DNA of 64,000 nt, taken from contig NZ_JBDWXV010000017.1 in the NCBI RefSeq assembly GCF_039982735.1, forward strand, positions 124,001 to 188,000. The letters run 5' to 3'. The position numbers and the translations under genes were made by a program. This document shows, piece by piece, positions 15,971 through 25,414 of the stretch (within the stretch, counting starts at the first letter, position 1; the number at the start of each line of letters is the position of its first letter). The stretch is from Saccharospirillum sp039982735 (GTDB lineage: Bacteria > Pseudomonadota > Gammaproteobacteria > Pseudomonadales > Natronospirillaceae). The notes below the pieces were generated by a model. It searched no databases and was not told the DNA's origin. It was given only the letters and a program-made list of their open reading frames with translations.

Positions 15971-16567
15971 CTAGCTACACTGGCCTTGAATTTGGATCAG
16001 GCGGGTTGGGTCTTCCGCGATGACGGTTTGCTGGGGCACTGGCGCTACACCACCGGGTTGCTGGGCTGGCGCCGGTTCTGCGGTTCGGTTAGCGGGCGTT
16101 GACGGCTGGCTGTACCAGATTAGGTGGTAATGGCAGTTGTTCAGCCAAACGGCCTCTCCTGCGGTCAGCGTTGCCTGTTCGCCCTCTGCTTCCAGCCTTA
16201 GCCCGGAGCTGCCGGGCTGGGCTCTCAAAGTGGCGTTGCCGGGCAGGCTGGCGGGCAGCCGCAGGCGTTCTGCGAAGAACCAGGTGGGGGTATCTGCCCC
16301 CGGGGCGGTCAGTTGCAGGGTTCGGTCTGGCCCTACCGGGCTGAAGTCGCGCTCCAGGGTGAGGGTGCAGCCTGTGCAGTCGGGGGCGTCGAAGGGCCAG
16401 GGTTCCAGGCTGGTCTGGCCCAGGTGCAAGCCCTCTTTGCTGATAGAGATGGCTACATCAGTTTCAGTAGGGCCGGTGGTTAGACTGATTTTGGCGGCCA
16501 GCCCCGGCTCGGCTGTGGCCAGGGTGGCGCACAATAGGCCACCACCGAGCACCAGAGCCCGATTCAT
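15971..16567 (-). CDS. Exported protein of unknown function
   Basis: A 198-aa protein with a clear signal peptide (ALVLGGGLLCATLATAEPGLAA, cleavage likely after AxA near residue 25). The mature part has a CTGC pair (near 65-68) and two more cysteines, one in the NNCHYHLIWY stretch and one at the penultimate position, so disulphides are likely. A Pro/Ala/Gln-rich linker lies near the C-terminus. I do not recognise the family. The start overlaps the stop of the metzincin lipoprotein by 4 nt, so the two are co-translated, suggesting an accessory or chaperone-like partner. This is inference from position only. Confidence 0.75.
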   Translation of the reverse strand: MNRALVLGGGLLCATLATAEPGLAAKISLTTGPTETDVAISISKEGLHLGQTSLEPWPFDAPDCTGCTLTLERDFSPVGPDRTLQLTAPGADTPTWFFAERLRLPASLPGNATLRAQPGSSGLRLEAEGEQATLTAGEAVWLNNCHYHLIWYSQPSTPANRTAEPAPAQQPGGVAPVPQQTVIAEDPTRLIQIQGQCS

Positions 16568-19146
16568 GGTGCCACCTTGTCGTGCGAACGGATGCGTTCG
16601 AACAGGGCAGCCGGTGGGCTTGGCTCGGCGATGTAGGGGCGGCGGTCGGTGTTGTCTGGCCCCACAAACCTGAGAATGGCGTTAGTCTGGCGCTGGCTGG
16701 TGGTTCTTTGCAGGCTGGCACCATTGTTGTTCCATTCATTGTAGCCCCCAAAATCAATCACCAGGTTGCCCCAGTCGTCGTGGTCGGTCATGGTCGTTGC
16801 GCCGGTGGTCAGAATATCGCTGAAGATGGTAGAGGCGTTCACGTTCGTCTCGGTGTCGTCGCCGTTGCAGTTAAAGTCGACCGGGTCTGAACCAACGCGG
16901 CCAAGGCCCAGGGTTTCATCCAGGTTGGCCGGGTCTAGCTCGACGGGGCTGCCATCGGAAAAGTCCATCCGGAAGTTTGCGGGGTCACCGTAGGGGCCAT
17001 CGACTAACGGGCCTTCACAGCCTCCGGCGGGCCTGTAGTCGCTGAAATACCGATCGCCTTCGTTGTTGCCAATCTCCGGTAGGCCATTCAGCTGGTACAG
17101 GTAATTCATAATGCTCAGGTAGTTGGGTTTGGCGTTCACATTTTCATCGCCGCCGTGGAGCAGGCCAAGGTTATGCCCCAGCTCGTGCATCAGGGTGCTG
17201 GCCTGGTAGTTAATCAGCGCGTTGGTTCTGGCGGGGGTGGTGCTGTCGAGGCCCCAGCTTCCCAGCGAGACAATGAGGTCGTTACCAACCACTTCGGCAA
17301 TACCGGATGAACCGTTAGACCCATCTTCGTTACGCGAGGTACTGAACAGAACGTAATGAAAGATCGGCAGCCGTTTGTAGTCGAAATAGGCGGCCTTGTA
17401 GTCAAAGAAGCTCACCTGGCTGCCCGTTGGGCTAAAGTCGATGCTCAATGCGTAGGGCACTTCCTGTCCGCCGCCCAGATCGAAATTGGCCGGATTTAGG
17501 CCGGGGCTTTCGTCGTACAAGTTGCCCGCGTCGATGTGCACGGCTATGTTTTTCGCGTCAAAGGCATCGATGACTTTCTGCAGAGCTTCGCGGCGGGGTT
17601 GCACCCCTTCGTCGAATGGCAGGTTACCTTCATCGGTTGAGTCGACATAATCGACTTCCAGAAAGATATCCGCCCGTCCGGCCCGGGCGCCCCACTCATA
17701 GAGTGGCATGCCGGCAAAGGTACTGCCGGGCTGTTCGTTGCAATCGGGAATGCCATCTTGGTCGAGGTCTTCCGTGCCGCACACGTCGTTGGGGCCACCT
17801 ACCGTCGCCCAGCTGTAGGATGACCAGTCGGCGGCCGAGTCGGTGTCGGTCAGAAACGCATCGCGGCCGATGCTCTGGCCAAAGCTGTCGTTTGCGGTGG
17901 GCAGTGCTGCCACAGAACTGCCTGTCCAGGCGTCGGCTTCGCTAGGGTTAGGGGCAGACGCGAAGCTGACGTAGTCGATGGTTGCCCCATCGCTCAGGCG
18001 GTTAATTTCCAAAAACCCGCTGCCGTTCCAATGCGGGCGCCATTGTTCGTCATCTAGGTGGATCACCTGAGCGGTGTCTTCCGCCTCTGAATCCGAATAA
18101 CTGCTTTGCGCCCGCACCACCAGGTACTGGCCCGGGGCAATTTGCGCATTGGGGAACGCAAAGGTACGGCTAGCTACAGTTGTAAAACTGTTCACAACAT
18201 CGACACCAGGGCTGCGTAGTTCATAATCGGCCAGGTTCAGAGGTGTAGAACCGGCGTTATAGAGTTCGAACCAGCGCATGATGTTCACATAAGGGGATGC
18301 GCCCACTTCAGAGATAAACAGCGCTTGTGGAACAGTTTTAAATGTTGAGGCGTCTTCTTCTATTGGGATGCCGAAAACGGAAGCTACCGTGTCTGTTAAG
18401 CGCCAACTGTAGTCAGTATCGGGCTCCAGCGAGGTAGACAGTGTGAACTCAAGGCGATTGCCCGCTTCCACACTGTGGCTCGCTATGCCGTGGCAGCTGG
18501 TGAAGTTATCGCTGCTGATTTGCACGCTGCCGTCGCAGATGCCGTTGTCTGTGTAACTGAGGGTAGCCGGGTCGATCGGGACATCCGATAGGGCGCTTAA
18601 CTGAGTTTCTTCGCTGACATTCTCTGCGCCATTACCAGGCATGAGCGTCAGGGTTGGCACGGTATCATCGGTAAACTCAAGCGTAATGGTGCGCACCTGG
18701 GATTGAAGGCCAACGTCGTCTACCTGCACGGTGAAGCTGTCGCCTGCCCAGGCATCTGAGCCAACCGGCTCGTATTCGAATTGGCCGGTGGCTGGGTCTA
18801 GCAGCTCAAGGTCTCCCCGCGCCGGGTCGGAGATGATGCTCAGTTGCGGATCGCTGTCGGGGTCGTCGCTTCCGCTGAAGGCAATGGTGCCCACTATGCT
18901 GGCCTGGTATTGGAGCACCAGGGTCTGGTCGTCGATCTGCGGAGGGATCGTGTCTGCGCTATCCGTTGTATCTTCCGAGTTGTCGCCGTCGGAGTTAGAT
19001 GCTGAGTCGGTATCCTGAGAATCGGTCGACGAGTCGTCGAAGGCGCTAGAGTTATCGCTGCCACAGCCAGTCAGCACACCGCCGATGAGAATGATCAAAA
19101 AAAAGGCCCGCAACGGGCTTATGGTCTTCCTGGTTTGACTGGACAC
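16564..19146 (-). CDS. Secreted lipoprotein with lamin-tail and metzincin protease domains
   Basis: An 860-aa lipoprotein. The lipobox LTGC occurs near residue 28 after a hydrophobic signal, followed by an Asp/Ser-rich linker. Next come an Ig/cadherin-like segment (about 75-270), a lamin-tail-like domain (LFISEVGASP ... WFELYNAGSTPLNLADYEL, about 275-400), a calcium-type DLDQDGIPDCNE stretch and a protease domain. The protease carries HELGHNLGLLHGG near residue 653, the metzincin HExxHxxGxxH zinc site. It is probably anchored in the outer membrane and degrades extracellular protein. It is co-translated with the small exported protein downstream. The combination of domains is uncommon, and substrate and partner are unknown. 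Confidence 0.85.
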   Translation of the reverse strand: MSSQTRKTISPLRAFFLIILIGGVLTGCGSDNSSAFDDSSTDSQDTDSASNSDGDNSEDTTDSADTIPPQIDDQTLVLQYQASIVGTIAFSGSDDPDSDPQLSIISDPARGDLELLDPATGQFEYEPVGSDAWAGDSFTVQVDDVGLQSQVRTITLEFTDDTVPTLTLMPGNGAENVSEETQLSALSDVPIDPATLSYTDNGICDGSVQISSDNFTSCHGIASHSVEAGNRLEFTLSTSLEPDTDYSWRLTDTVASVFGIPIEEDASTFKTVPQALFISEVGASPYVNIMRWFELYNAGSTPLNLADYELRSPGVDVVNSFTTVASRTFAFPNAQIAPGQYLVVRAQSSYSDSEAEDTAQVIHLDDEQWRPHWNGSGFLEINRLSDGATIDYVSFASAPNPSEADAWTGSSVAALPTANDSFGQSIGRDAFLTDTDSAADWSSYSWATVGGPNDVCGTEDLDQDGIPDCNEQPGSTFAGMPLYEWGARAGRADIFLEVDYVDSTDEGNLPFDEGVQPRREALQKVIDAFDAKNIAVHIDAGNLYDESPGLNPANFDLGGGQEVPYALSIDFSPTGSQVSFFDYKAAYFDYKRLPIFHYVLFSTSRNEDGSNGSSGIAEVVGNDLIVSLGSWGLDSTTPARTNALINYQASTLMHELGHNLGLLHGGDENVNAKPNYLSIMNYLYQLNGLPEIGNNEGDRYFSDYRPAGGCEGPLVDGPYGDPANFRMDFSDGSPVELDPANLDETLGLGRVGSDPVDFNCNGDDTETNVNASTIFSDILTTGATTMTDHDDWGNLVIDFGGYNEWNNNGASLQRTTSQRQTNAILRFVGPDNTDRRPYIAEPSPPAALFERIRSHDKVAP

Positions 19147-19311
19147 ACCCCAGCTCCCTTCAGTCTGTTAACGGATCATTATCCCTTTTTATAACAGACC
19201 AAACGTTGTTTGAGGTCTCAAATATGGTGTGCTTTGGTGTCGCTTAGGGGCTGTTAGAACGGGCGTCTGACGCCAGGCGAGTCATTTCGCGCCAGAAACC
19301 CGTTCGAAGGT

Positions 19312-19713
19312 TTAGCTTTGGTGGGTCTCTACCGTTAGGGTCAGCCCTGCTTTCAGGGTATTCGCCACAATGCAGCCGCGCTCGGCCATGGTCACCAGCT
19401 TGGGCAGGCTTTCAACGCTGGCAGCACCGGTTACCGTCATCGCGATGCGCTCATAGACCGGGGGCGTGCCGGCCAGGGTGCCGGTGATGCTGACGTCGAT
19501 GTCGCCAAGCTCAACGTCCCGCGCCTGGGCAGCGGCTACCAGGTTAGACATAAAACACCCGCCGAGGGCTGCGAGCAGGGCTTCGCCGCCCATGGGGCCG
19601 GCGTTTTCACCGCCTTTTTCGGTGGGGCGGTCCATTATAATCTGGTGCTCGCGAATCTGAGCCACGCTGGCGGTGTCGCCGGATCGAGTGAGGGAAACGG
19701 TAATGTCTGGCAT
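19312..19713 (-). CDS. OsmC family peroxiredoxin-like protein
   Basis: A 133-aa protein of the OsmC/Ohr family that reduces organic hydroperoxides through two cysteines. The pair is visible as Cys53 (ALGGCFMSN) and Cys114 (ERGCIVANTL), with the conserved Glu/Arg-rich turn VYERIAMTVTG between them. It belongs to the shorter YhfA-like branch more than to Ohr. The gene has its own leader and lies 81 bp from the TetR gene on the same strand, so co-transcription is possible. Confidence 0.88.
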   Translation of the reverse strand: MPDITVSLTRSGDTASVAQIREHQIIMDRPTEKGGENAGPMGGEALLAALGGCFMSNLVAAAQARDVELGDIDVSITGTLAGTPPVYERIAMTVTGAASVESLPKLVTMAERGCIVANTLKAGLTLTVETHQS

Positions 19714-19794
19714 GGCAGTAAACTCCGGTTGTGTTTTCCTCAGTGTAAGGCGGTTTCCAGGTTGGTGGTAGTGAAGGGGCGCTGCACTGATCGA

Positions 19795-20412
19795 TCATTC
19801 ATCCTGGTCGGTTAGTTGGAACGCCCGGTCGAGCAGAGTGCCGATGAAGTCGCCCAGTTCATCGAAATAGGCGTCGTCCATCGGTTTGCGGCTGACCGAT
19901 TCGAGCACCGGCTGCAACAACAGCGGGGCGATCAGCAGGCTTTGCAGCACCAGTCTGGCCTGCTCGGGCCGGTGTATTCGGCCTTTGGGCAGGGAGTGGT
20001 CGAGCTGTTGCTCTACCTGCTGAATGAGGGGGCGCAATATGGTGTCGATCAGCCACTGGCGTTGTGAGTCTGGCGCGTAGAGGGCACTTTTTACCACCAT
20101 ATGAATCAGCTCGCGGGGCGCATAGCGGTAGAAGTATCGAAACAGATCCCCAAACGACATCTCGGGAAACCGTTTTATGTTTTCCAGCACATAGGTTTTA
20201 ACCGGGTTCAGATAACTGAGCAACACCGCGCGGTACAGCCCGCTTTTATCGCCAAAATAGTAGGCGATCATCGCTGAATTCACGCCTGCGCGGTCGGCGA
20301 TGCGGCGAATCGATACGCGCTGATAATCCTGATGCAAAAACAGGTGCCTGCCGGCTTCCAGTAACCGGTGGTGAGCGGTGTCTGATTCCGGAATGGGTTG
20401 TGGTTCTTGCAT
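19795..20412 (-). CDS. TetR family transcriptional regulator
   Basis: A 205-aa regulator. The N-terminal helix-turn-helix is clear (LLEAGRHLFLHQDYQRVSIRRIADRAGVNSAMIAYYFGDKSGLY split across residues 18-60), and a ligand-binding helical domain follows. It probably represses a transporter or lipid gene. The nearest candidate is the MMPL/LolA-like/DUF1302 operon, which lies upstream on the same strand beyond a hairpin element. The target is not proven. Confidence 0.88.
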   Translation of the reverse strand: MQEPQPIPESDTAHHRLLEAGRHLFLHQDYQRVSIRRIADRAGVNSAMIAYYFGDKSGLYRAVLLSYLNPVKTYVLENIKRFPEMSFGDLFRYFYRYAPRELIHMVVKSALYAPDSQRQWLIDTILRPLIQQVEQQLDHSLPKGRIHRPEQARLVLQSLLIAPLLLQPVLESVSRKPMDDAYFDELGDFIGTLLDRAFQLTDQDE

Positions 20413-20495
20413 AACGCTTCCCTTTTTGGCAACTGACTGGTCACGGCTTGCACTTCGAAATACGGGGGCTAGTCATATTATTTTGCCCGGAGTTC

Positions 20496-20679
20496 GTATC
20501 AGCCACCGGGTATGTCTCTCCGGGGCCGGCGTGAACCCGTTCATGGCGCCTAGACCGCAGGATATGAATCCCTTCCTTGGGATTCACCCTCTGGGCTCGC
20601 TGCGCTCGTGCTAAAACGCTCCTGGCGTTTTAGTCCATGCTGCGGACTTCCCCGGATAGACACACCCGGCACCTGATAC
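20496..20679. repeat. Nested-hairpin intergenic element, copy A
   Basis: Outer arms of 30 nt (20496-20525 and 20650-20679) pair with about five mismatches. Inside are GAATCCC/GGGATTC and CTAAAACGC/GCGTTTTAG hairpins. The core matches copies near 25415-25511 and 40289-40444, while the outermost arms are unique to this locus. It fills the gap between the TetR gene and the DUF1302 gene and may act as a terminator. Confidence 0.8.
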
Positions 20680-20713
20680 TTAGTTTAGTTAGTAGCAAAC
20701 ACTACACTTTGAA

Positions 20714-22078
20714 TTAAAACAACCACTCAACTTGCCAGAACAGTCGGTCGTTGTCTTCGGCGGCTTGCAGGGCGGGTGCGTCGTCGCTGCGATAGCTTAC
20801 CCAGCCCAGTTCGGAGCGCCACTGGTCGTTGATGGTCCAGTCGGCACCGAGTCGAATGGCTTGTCCGTTGTTGTCGGCAAGGCCAAAGCCCAGAATGGCC
20901 GCGGTCAGCGTTAGCCGTTCGCGGGCGGTGCTGTGTTCCAGGCCAACGGCCCAGCGGTGACTGAATTCTTCGCCCAGGGTGGCCACCATGCCCGGCTGAT
21001 AATCCGGAAGATACCTTGTGCTGAGTTCCAGCACCAGTCGGCTGTTCGCGGGCAGTGTCAGGTCGCTGCCCAGTGCCCAGCCTAGCCGCTCGGTTGTGCG
21101 CACCGGGTTTTCCGTTTGCGGCGGGTTGCCGCTAACCGGTGCCCAGGCCAGGCCATCTTCGGCGGCCAGTTCGGCTTTCAGAATGGCTGGCCCTACGGGC
21201 AGGCTTAGCCCGGCGCCGAGGGTGGTTAGGCGTTCATAGTGTCGCTCGATGCCGCCGGGCCTGAATTCCAGATGGCCCGAGGGGTTGTAACCGCGCCAGA
21301 GAAACGCGGCTATATCCGCATTGCGCCACAAGCCGCTCAGGCGAACACCGCCGGAGTGGGCGCCCGGGTCTTCCCAGCCCTGGTCTGGGGTTTGGTCGTC
21401 GGTTTCGGCCGCTGCCGGATAATAGTCGCTGCCATACACCGGCAGCTCTGCCGTGCGGTTTTCGTGGGCGATAACCCCCTGGAGGGTCCAGTCGCCCAGG
21501 TAATAGCGGGCCTCGGTCAGCCAGCGCGAAAGCCGGGCTTCGTCGGCGTCGTACAAGCCGGGTTGCGAGAGCTGCGGCGGGTTCACCGGCTCCAGTATCG
21601 ACAGCACATCGTTGAAGCCCCAGGTCAGCACCTGCCGGCCGCTGGTGAGCACCCAGCCTGGCGTTGTGTAGGCGAGCCGGGCTTCATTGAGTTCAAATTG
21701 GGTCTCGCGTTGGTCGCGGTAGGGGGTTTTCCAGTCTGCGTCTGACTTCAGCTCAAACACCCAATCCTGGCTCAGTTCGGCATCCACCAGAATGTTTAAC
21801 CGCTCTGAAGGCCGCCATTCCAGCCGGGGGTTCCAGGCCGTTACCAGGCTGGCCAGACCGCGATGATCGGTCGAGCCCGGTTCCGGCGCGCTGTGCGCCG
21901 TGGCCCACTGACCCCGGTGAATCAAGCGGTTGGCAATATACAGCTCGTTGTTTGAGGCCTGAACGGCCGTTTCTACCTCGCTGAAGCCGCTGTCGAAAGC
22001 GTCGCCGAAGGGGTCATCTTCTGCTGCAACGCTGGCGCACAGGGCGGCCAGTGGCAGCAGCCATAAACGGGGTTTCAT
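20714..22078 (-). CDS. DUF1302-like outer membrane beta-barrel protein
   Basis: A 454-aa exported protein with signal peptide (LWLLPLAALCASVAA) and an alternating hydrophobic/polar pattern typical of a porin-like barrel, ending in an aromatic terminus (WQVEWLF) as outer membrane proteins do. Motifs such as LTSGRQVLTWGFNDVLSILEPVNP resemble the DUF1302/AlgE-like family. It overlaps the LolA-like gene by 4 nt and is the last gene of the MMPL operon. Family context suggests an outer-membrane channel or acceptor for a lipid or hydrophobic substrate moved by the MMPL pump; this is inference. Confidence 0.75.
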   Translation of the reverse strand: MKPRLWLLPLAALCASVAAEDDPFGDAFDSGFSEVETAVQASNNELYIANRLIHRGQWATAHSAPEPGSTDHRGLASLVTAWNPRLEWRPSERLNILVDAELSQDWVFELKSDADWKTPYRDQRETQFELNEARLAYTTPGWVLTSGRQVLTWGFNDVLSILEPVNPPQLSQPGLYDADEARLSRWLTEARYYLGDWTLQGVIAHENRTAELPVYGSDYYPAAAETDDQTPDQGWEDPGAHSGGVRLSGLWRNADIAAFLWRGYNPSGHLEFRPGGIERHYERLTTLGAGLSLPVGPAILKAELAAEDGLAWAPVSGNPPQTENPVRTTERLGWALGSDLTLPANSRLVLELSTRYLPDYQPGMVATLGEEFSHRWAVGLEHSTARERLTLTAAILGFGLADNNGQAIRLGADWTINDQWRSELGWVSYRSDDAPALQAAEDNDRLFWQVEWLF

Positions 22079-22896
22079 AAGCCCTGCTCCAGACGCTGAA
22101 CGCTGAATTCAGACGCAGAAACCTCGGGGTTCAGGTTGATGTTGCTGAACGTCAGTTGTGTGCGATGCACCGTTTGGCCGCCTTCCTGGCTGACCACCTG
22201 CATCACCAGCGGTAACCAGAAGCCATCTCGCTGCTCCCACTCGGGCAGGTTCATCAGTTTGCGCTCATTGGCTTGCTCAAGCGTGTGAATGGCGCGGATG
22301 ACCTGATGATTGCTTTGCTGAACATACACGACCGATTCGGTATAGCCGGTGCGGTCGACCACGCTCTGGTTGGCGGCGATTGCACGCACTCGCCAGACGG
22401 GCTCATCCCCTACCCGCTCTTCACCCAGCAGTTCGTAGGTCCACTCATCGAGATTGCGCGATGACATATCGGCATAGGATAAATCGGACCCCATGAAACT
22501 GCTGCTCTGGTCGCTGCCGGCAATGCGTTTCGATTTATTCATGCTGGGCAGGAAGAGCCACTGGTCGTCGCTGCGTTGCGGGTCGTCGTAATCGTGCACC
22601 AGAAAACCGGTGCCGCGCACATCGGACGGTTCCAGAAAAAACAGCAGACTGCGTTCGCTGTCGTCAAAGGTTCGGCTCAGTGACCGCAAGCGGCGCACGC
22701 GCTGGTTGCCGTTGCGGTCGATGAGTGTCATCGCCATATCAGCGGCCATCAGTTCGGGCGACGGTTGGGCGTTAACCTGCTCCATGATCTCGCGGCCGGT
22801 TTCAGCCTGGGCGGTGTTGCAGGCCAGCACCAGCATGGCAATAAGTATCGCGATGCCAGTGGTCAGGCTCGGGTGTGCTTGGGTGAAGCGTCTCAT
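22075..22896 (-). CDS. LolA-like outer membrane lipoprotein-sorting family protein
   Basis: A 273-aa periplasmic protein with signal peptide (GIAILIAMLVLACNTAQA). It belongs to the COG2834 group: MAMTLIDRNGNQRVRRLRS, DVRGTGFLVHDYDD, DDQWLFLPSMNKSKRIAGSDQ and FMGSDLSYADMS are characteristic. The fold resembles LolA/LolB and can carry a lipid in a hydrophobic cavity. It is sandwiched between the MMPL transporter and the outer-membrane barrel with 1-4 nt overlaps. A trans-periplasmic lipid carrier is the likely role, inferred from fold and operon. Confidence 0.82.
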   Translation of the reverse strand: MRRFTQAHPSLTTGIAILIAMLVLACNTAQAETGREIMEQVNAQPSPELMAADMAMTLIDRNGNQRVRRLRSLSRTFDDSERSLLFFLEPSDVRGTGFLVHDYDDPQRSDDQWLFLPSMNKSKRIAGSDQSSSFMGSDLSYADMSSRNLDEWTYELLGEERVGDEPVWRVRAIAANQSVVDRTGYTESVVYVQQSNHQVIRAIHTLEQANERKLMNLPEWEQRDGFWLPLVMQVVSQEGGQTVHRTQLTFSNINLNPEVSASEFSVQRLEQGL

Positions 22897-25349
22897 CAGT
22901 TAGTCTCCTGTTTCAGGCGTGGGGCATACCAGCGCAGCAGCACCGGTGTCAGCGTGAAATTCGACAGTGCAGCCAGCAGAAAGGCGGTTCCGCTGAGTAA
23001 CCCAAAATGGAAAATGCTCGATACATCGCTGAACAAAAACACGTAAAAGCCAACAGTTAATACCACGGCCGTGGTCAGCAAGGCGGGGCCGGCATTGTCA
23101 AAGGCGATGTCGACGGCCTGTTCTGTATCGCCGGTTTCAGCAAAGGCGGTGCGGAAGTGGTGGGCAAAGTGCACGGTGTTATCGACGGTAATGCCAATGG
23201 CGACGGTCGCGACCAGCATGGTGAACAGGTCCAACGGAATGCCGAGCACCTTCATCAGGCCCATCACCACCAGAATGGGTGCCAGGTTGGGTAACATGGC
23301 CACCGCACCCAAACCCACTGAACGCAGCAGCGCCATCATCATCAGCGTGATGGCAATGGCGGCCAGGCCATAGCTCCAGGCGGTGGTGGTGATCACTTCA
23401 TCGAGCGTATCGCTGAGCAGCGGCAGCAAGCCCGCTACCCGCACTTCAGCCCAGGGCGTCAGTGCCTGGCTGAGGGTTTGTTCGGTCACGTCAATAAAGC
23501 CCTGGTATTGCAGAATGTCGGCCCAGGGCATGATCAGCGTGATCTTCATTTCGCGGTAATCGGGGCTGACCAGGCGGCTCAGTTCATCAGCGCCGCTGTT
23601 TTCGAACAGTACCAGTTCTTCGGCGAGTAAACTGGCCGAATCGGGAATGGCGTAAAAGTCCGCATCTCCACTGTTCAGGGCCTGGTGGGTGCCTTTAATG
23701 ATGTCGAGCAGTGAATTCACGTGCCCGATGCTGACGCCGCCGGGTCGGCCAGCCTGCAGTTGCGCCAGCACCTCATCCAGCCGCTGCAGCATTTGCGGAT
23801 TTTTAAGGCCGTTTTCTTCGCCGGTGTCGATGATGACATCCATATTAATGGTGCCGCTCAACTTCGCATCGATGGTGTCGGTCGCGGCGCGGATCGGTAG
23901 CGATGCCGGCATCCAGTTCAGGGGGTCGAACGAGAACCGCAACTGCACCGCCAGCGTTAGCGCAATCGTCACCGCCAACAGCCACACACCAGCCAGCCAG
24001 GCACCACGGCGCAAGCTCAGGCCTACGAACCAGCGCAAAACAGCTCGCACCGGGCCGTGCCCAAAGGCCTGCTCTGATTCAGAAGCCTGCACTGTTCGGG
24101 GTGCCGACAGTGGCCAGAGCGACATCAACGCCGGCATCAGCAACACCGTCAGAGCGAAGGCCAGCATCACCCCCAGCGCCGCAAACAGGCCGAGGTTGGC
24201 AATGGGAATCAGGTCACCACTGGCCAGTGTCGCGAGCCCGGCCGCCGTGGTCAGCGAGGTCAGCAACATAGGCAGGGCCGTGCGGCGAATCGCCAGGCGC
24301 ATAGCGTCGTAGCGGTCTTGGCCGGTGCTGTAGGCCCGGAAAAAGTGCGTCAGCACATGAATGGCATCGCCCACGGTAATGGCGAGCAGAAAAGACGGCA
24401 CCAGAATCAGCGGCATCTGCACCGTCTGGCCCGCCAGCGACAGGCTGGCGAAGGTGGCCAGAATGGCCAGCAGCACCGCTGAAAGCGGAATTACCACGGC
24501 AGAAACGCGCCGGAAAAACACAATCAACACCGTGATGATCAGCGCGATGGTGAGGCCGATGAAGGTCTGCATTTCACTCTTCATAGTGGCTTCGAGTTGC
24601 TGGTTGATCACCGGCATACCGGCCAACACGGCATCCAGCCCTTCGGTGACGGCCATTTCTGCTTCGAGCGCGGTAATCAGCTCAAACATTTTCTCGATGG
24701 GCAAAAAGGTGTCGCCTTCCCCCGCGGGTGCGGGTGCTTCTGCAGTCGAGCTCGTCGCAAAGGCGTCACCAAAGGCATCGTCGAACGCGGTCGCGTCGTC
24801 GGTTACCGCCTGGGGGTCGAAGTCGTAGGTATAGGGTTCAATCACCAGGGTGGTGAAGGTGCGGTCGGCGTTGACCACCAGCCCTTCCAGCGCGGGCGTC
24901 GCGGCAATGCGGTCTTCAATGGTGGCCCGGCTCAATGTGCCCACTGGTTCTGGCACCAGGTCATCAACATTCAGGCTATCGGCCGTACCTTCCTGATAGG
25001 GAGCGTTCAACAAGCTGTCGACCCGCCGCACCCAGGGCACTTGTTGTTCAATGCGCCGATGAAGGTCGGCCAGTCGGGTCAGGCTCTCATCGCTGAGCAC
25101 ATCGGCCGCTTCAATACCGACCACGATTACGTCGTTGCGGCCATAGGTTTCCTTAACGGCGTTATACGCCTGGCGTGCGGGTTTGCTTTCATCGATAAAG
25201 TGCTCAAGGTCGGTATCGATTTGCAAATGCGGCAACTGGCTGGCAAGCGCCACCATAAACAGCAACAGGCTGGCCAGCACCGGCCAGGGGTGACGCATCA
25301 CCCAATCGGTGTAGCGTTCCAGCCAGTTGGCCAGGCGGGTTGATTGCAT
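22896..25349 (-). CDS. RND superfamily MMPL-type exporter
   Basis: An 817-aa membrane protein with the duplicated RND/MMPL layout: helix 1 near residue 20, a periplasmic loop to about 270, five helices, a second loop and five more helices. FIGLTIALIITVLIVFFRR and the late helix VATVAIGITVDNTVHF with conserved Asp and His fit the proton-relay region. ATG 25349 was chosen because AAGGAG sits 8-9 nt upstream; the longer frame to 25562 only runs through hairpin element B. It heads a three-gene operon with the LolA-like and DUF1302 proteins. It likely moves a lipid or other hydrophobic compound to the outer membrane. Confidence 0.87.
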   Translation of the reverse strand: MQSTRLANWLERYTDWVMRHPWPVLASLLLFMVALASQLPHLQIDTDLEHFIDESKPARQAYNAVKETYGRNDVIVVGIEAADVLSDESLTRLADLHRRIEQQVPWVRRVDSLLNAPYQEGTADSLNVDDLVPEPVGTLSRATIEDRIAATPALEGLVVNADRTFTTLVIEPYTYDFDPQAVTDDATAFDDAFGDAFATSSTAEAPAPAGEGDTFLPIEKMFELITALEAEMAVTEGLDAVLAGMPVINQQLEATMKSEMQTFIGLTIALIITVLIVFFRRVSAVVIPLSAVLLAILATFASLSLAGQTVQMPLILVPSFLLAITVGDAIHVLTHFFRAYSTGQDRYDAMRLAIRRTALPMLLTSLTTAAGLATLASGDLIPIANLGLFAALGVMLAFALTVLLMPALMSLWPLSAPRTVQASESEQAFGHGPVRAVLRWFVGLSLRRGAWLAGVWLLAVTIALTLAVQLRFSFDPLNWMPASLPIRAATDTIDAKLSGTINMDVIIDTGEENGLKNPQMLQRLDEVLAQLQAGRPGGVSIGHVNSLLDIIKGTHQALNSGDADFYAIPDSASLLAEELVLFENSGADELSRLVSPDYREMKITLIMPWADILQYQGFIDVTEQTLSQALTPWAEVRVAGLLPLLSDTLDEVITTTAWSYGLAAIAITLMMMALLRSVGLGAVAMLPNLAPILVVMGLMKVLGIPLDLFTMLVATVAIGITVDNTVHFAHHFRTAFAETGDTEQAVDIAFDNAGPALLTTAVVLTVGFYVFLFSDVSSIFHFGLLSGTAFLLAALSNFTLTPVLLRWYAPRLKQETN

Positions 25350-25414
25350 TGTGGTTCTCCTTGGTAAAGGGTAAGACTCAAGTAACAGTGTTTGCACGGA
25401 AGACCAGCGGCGGG

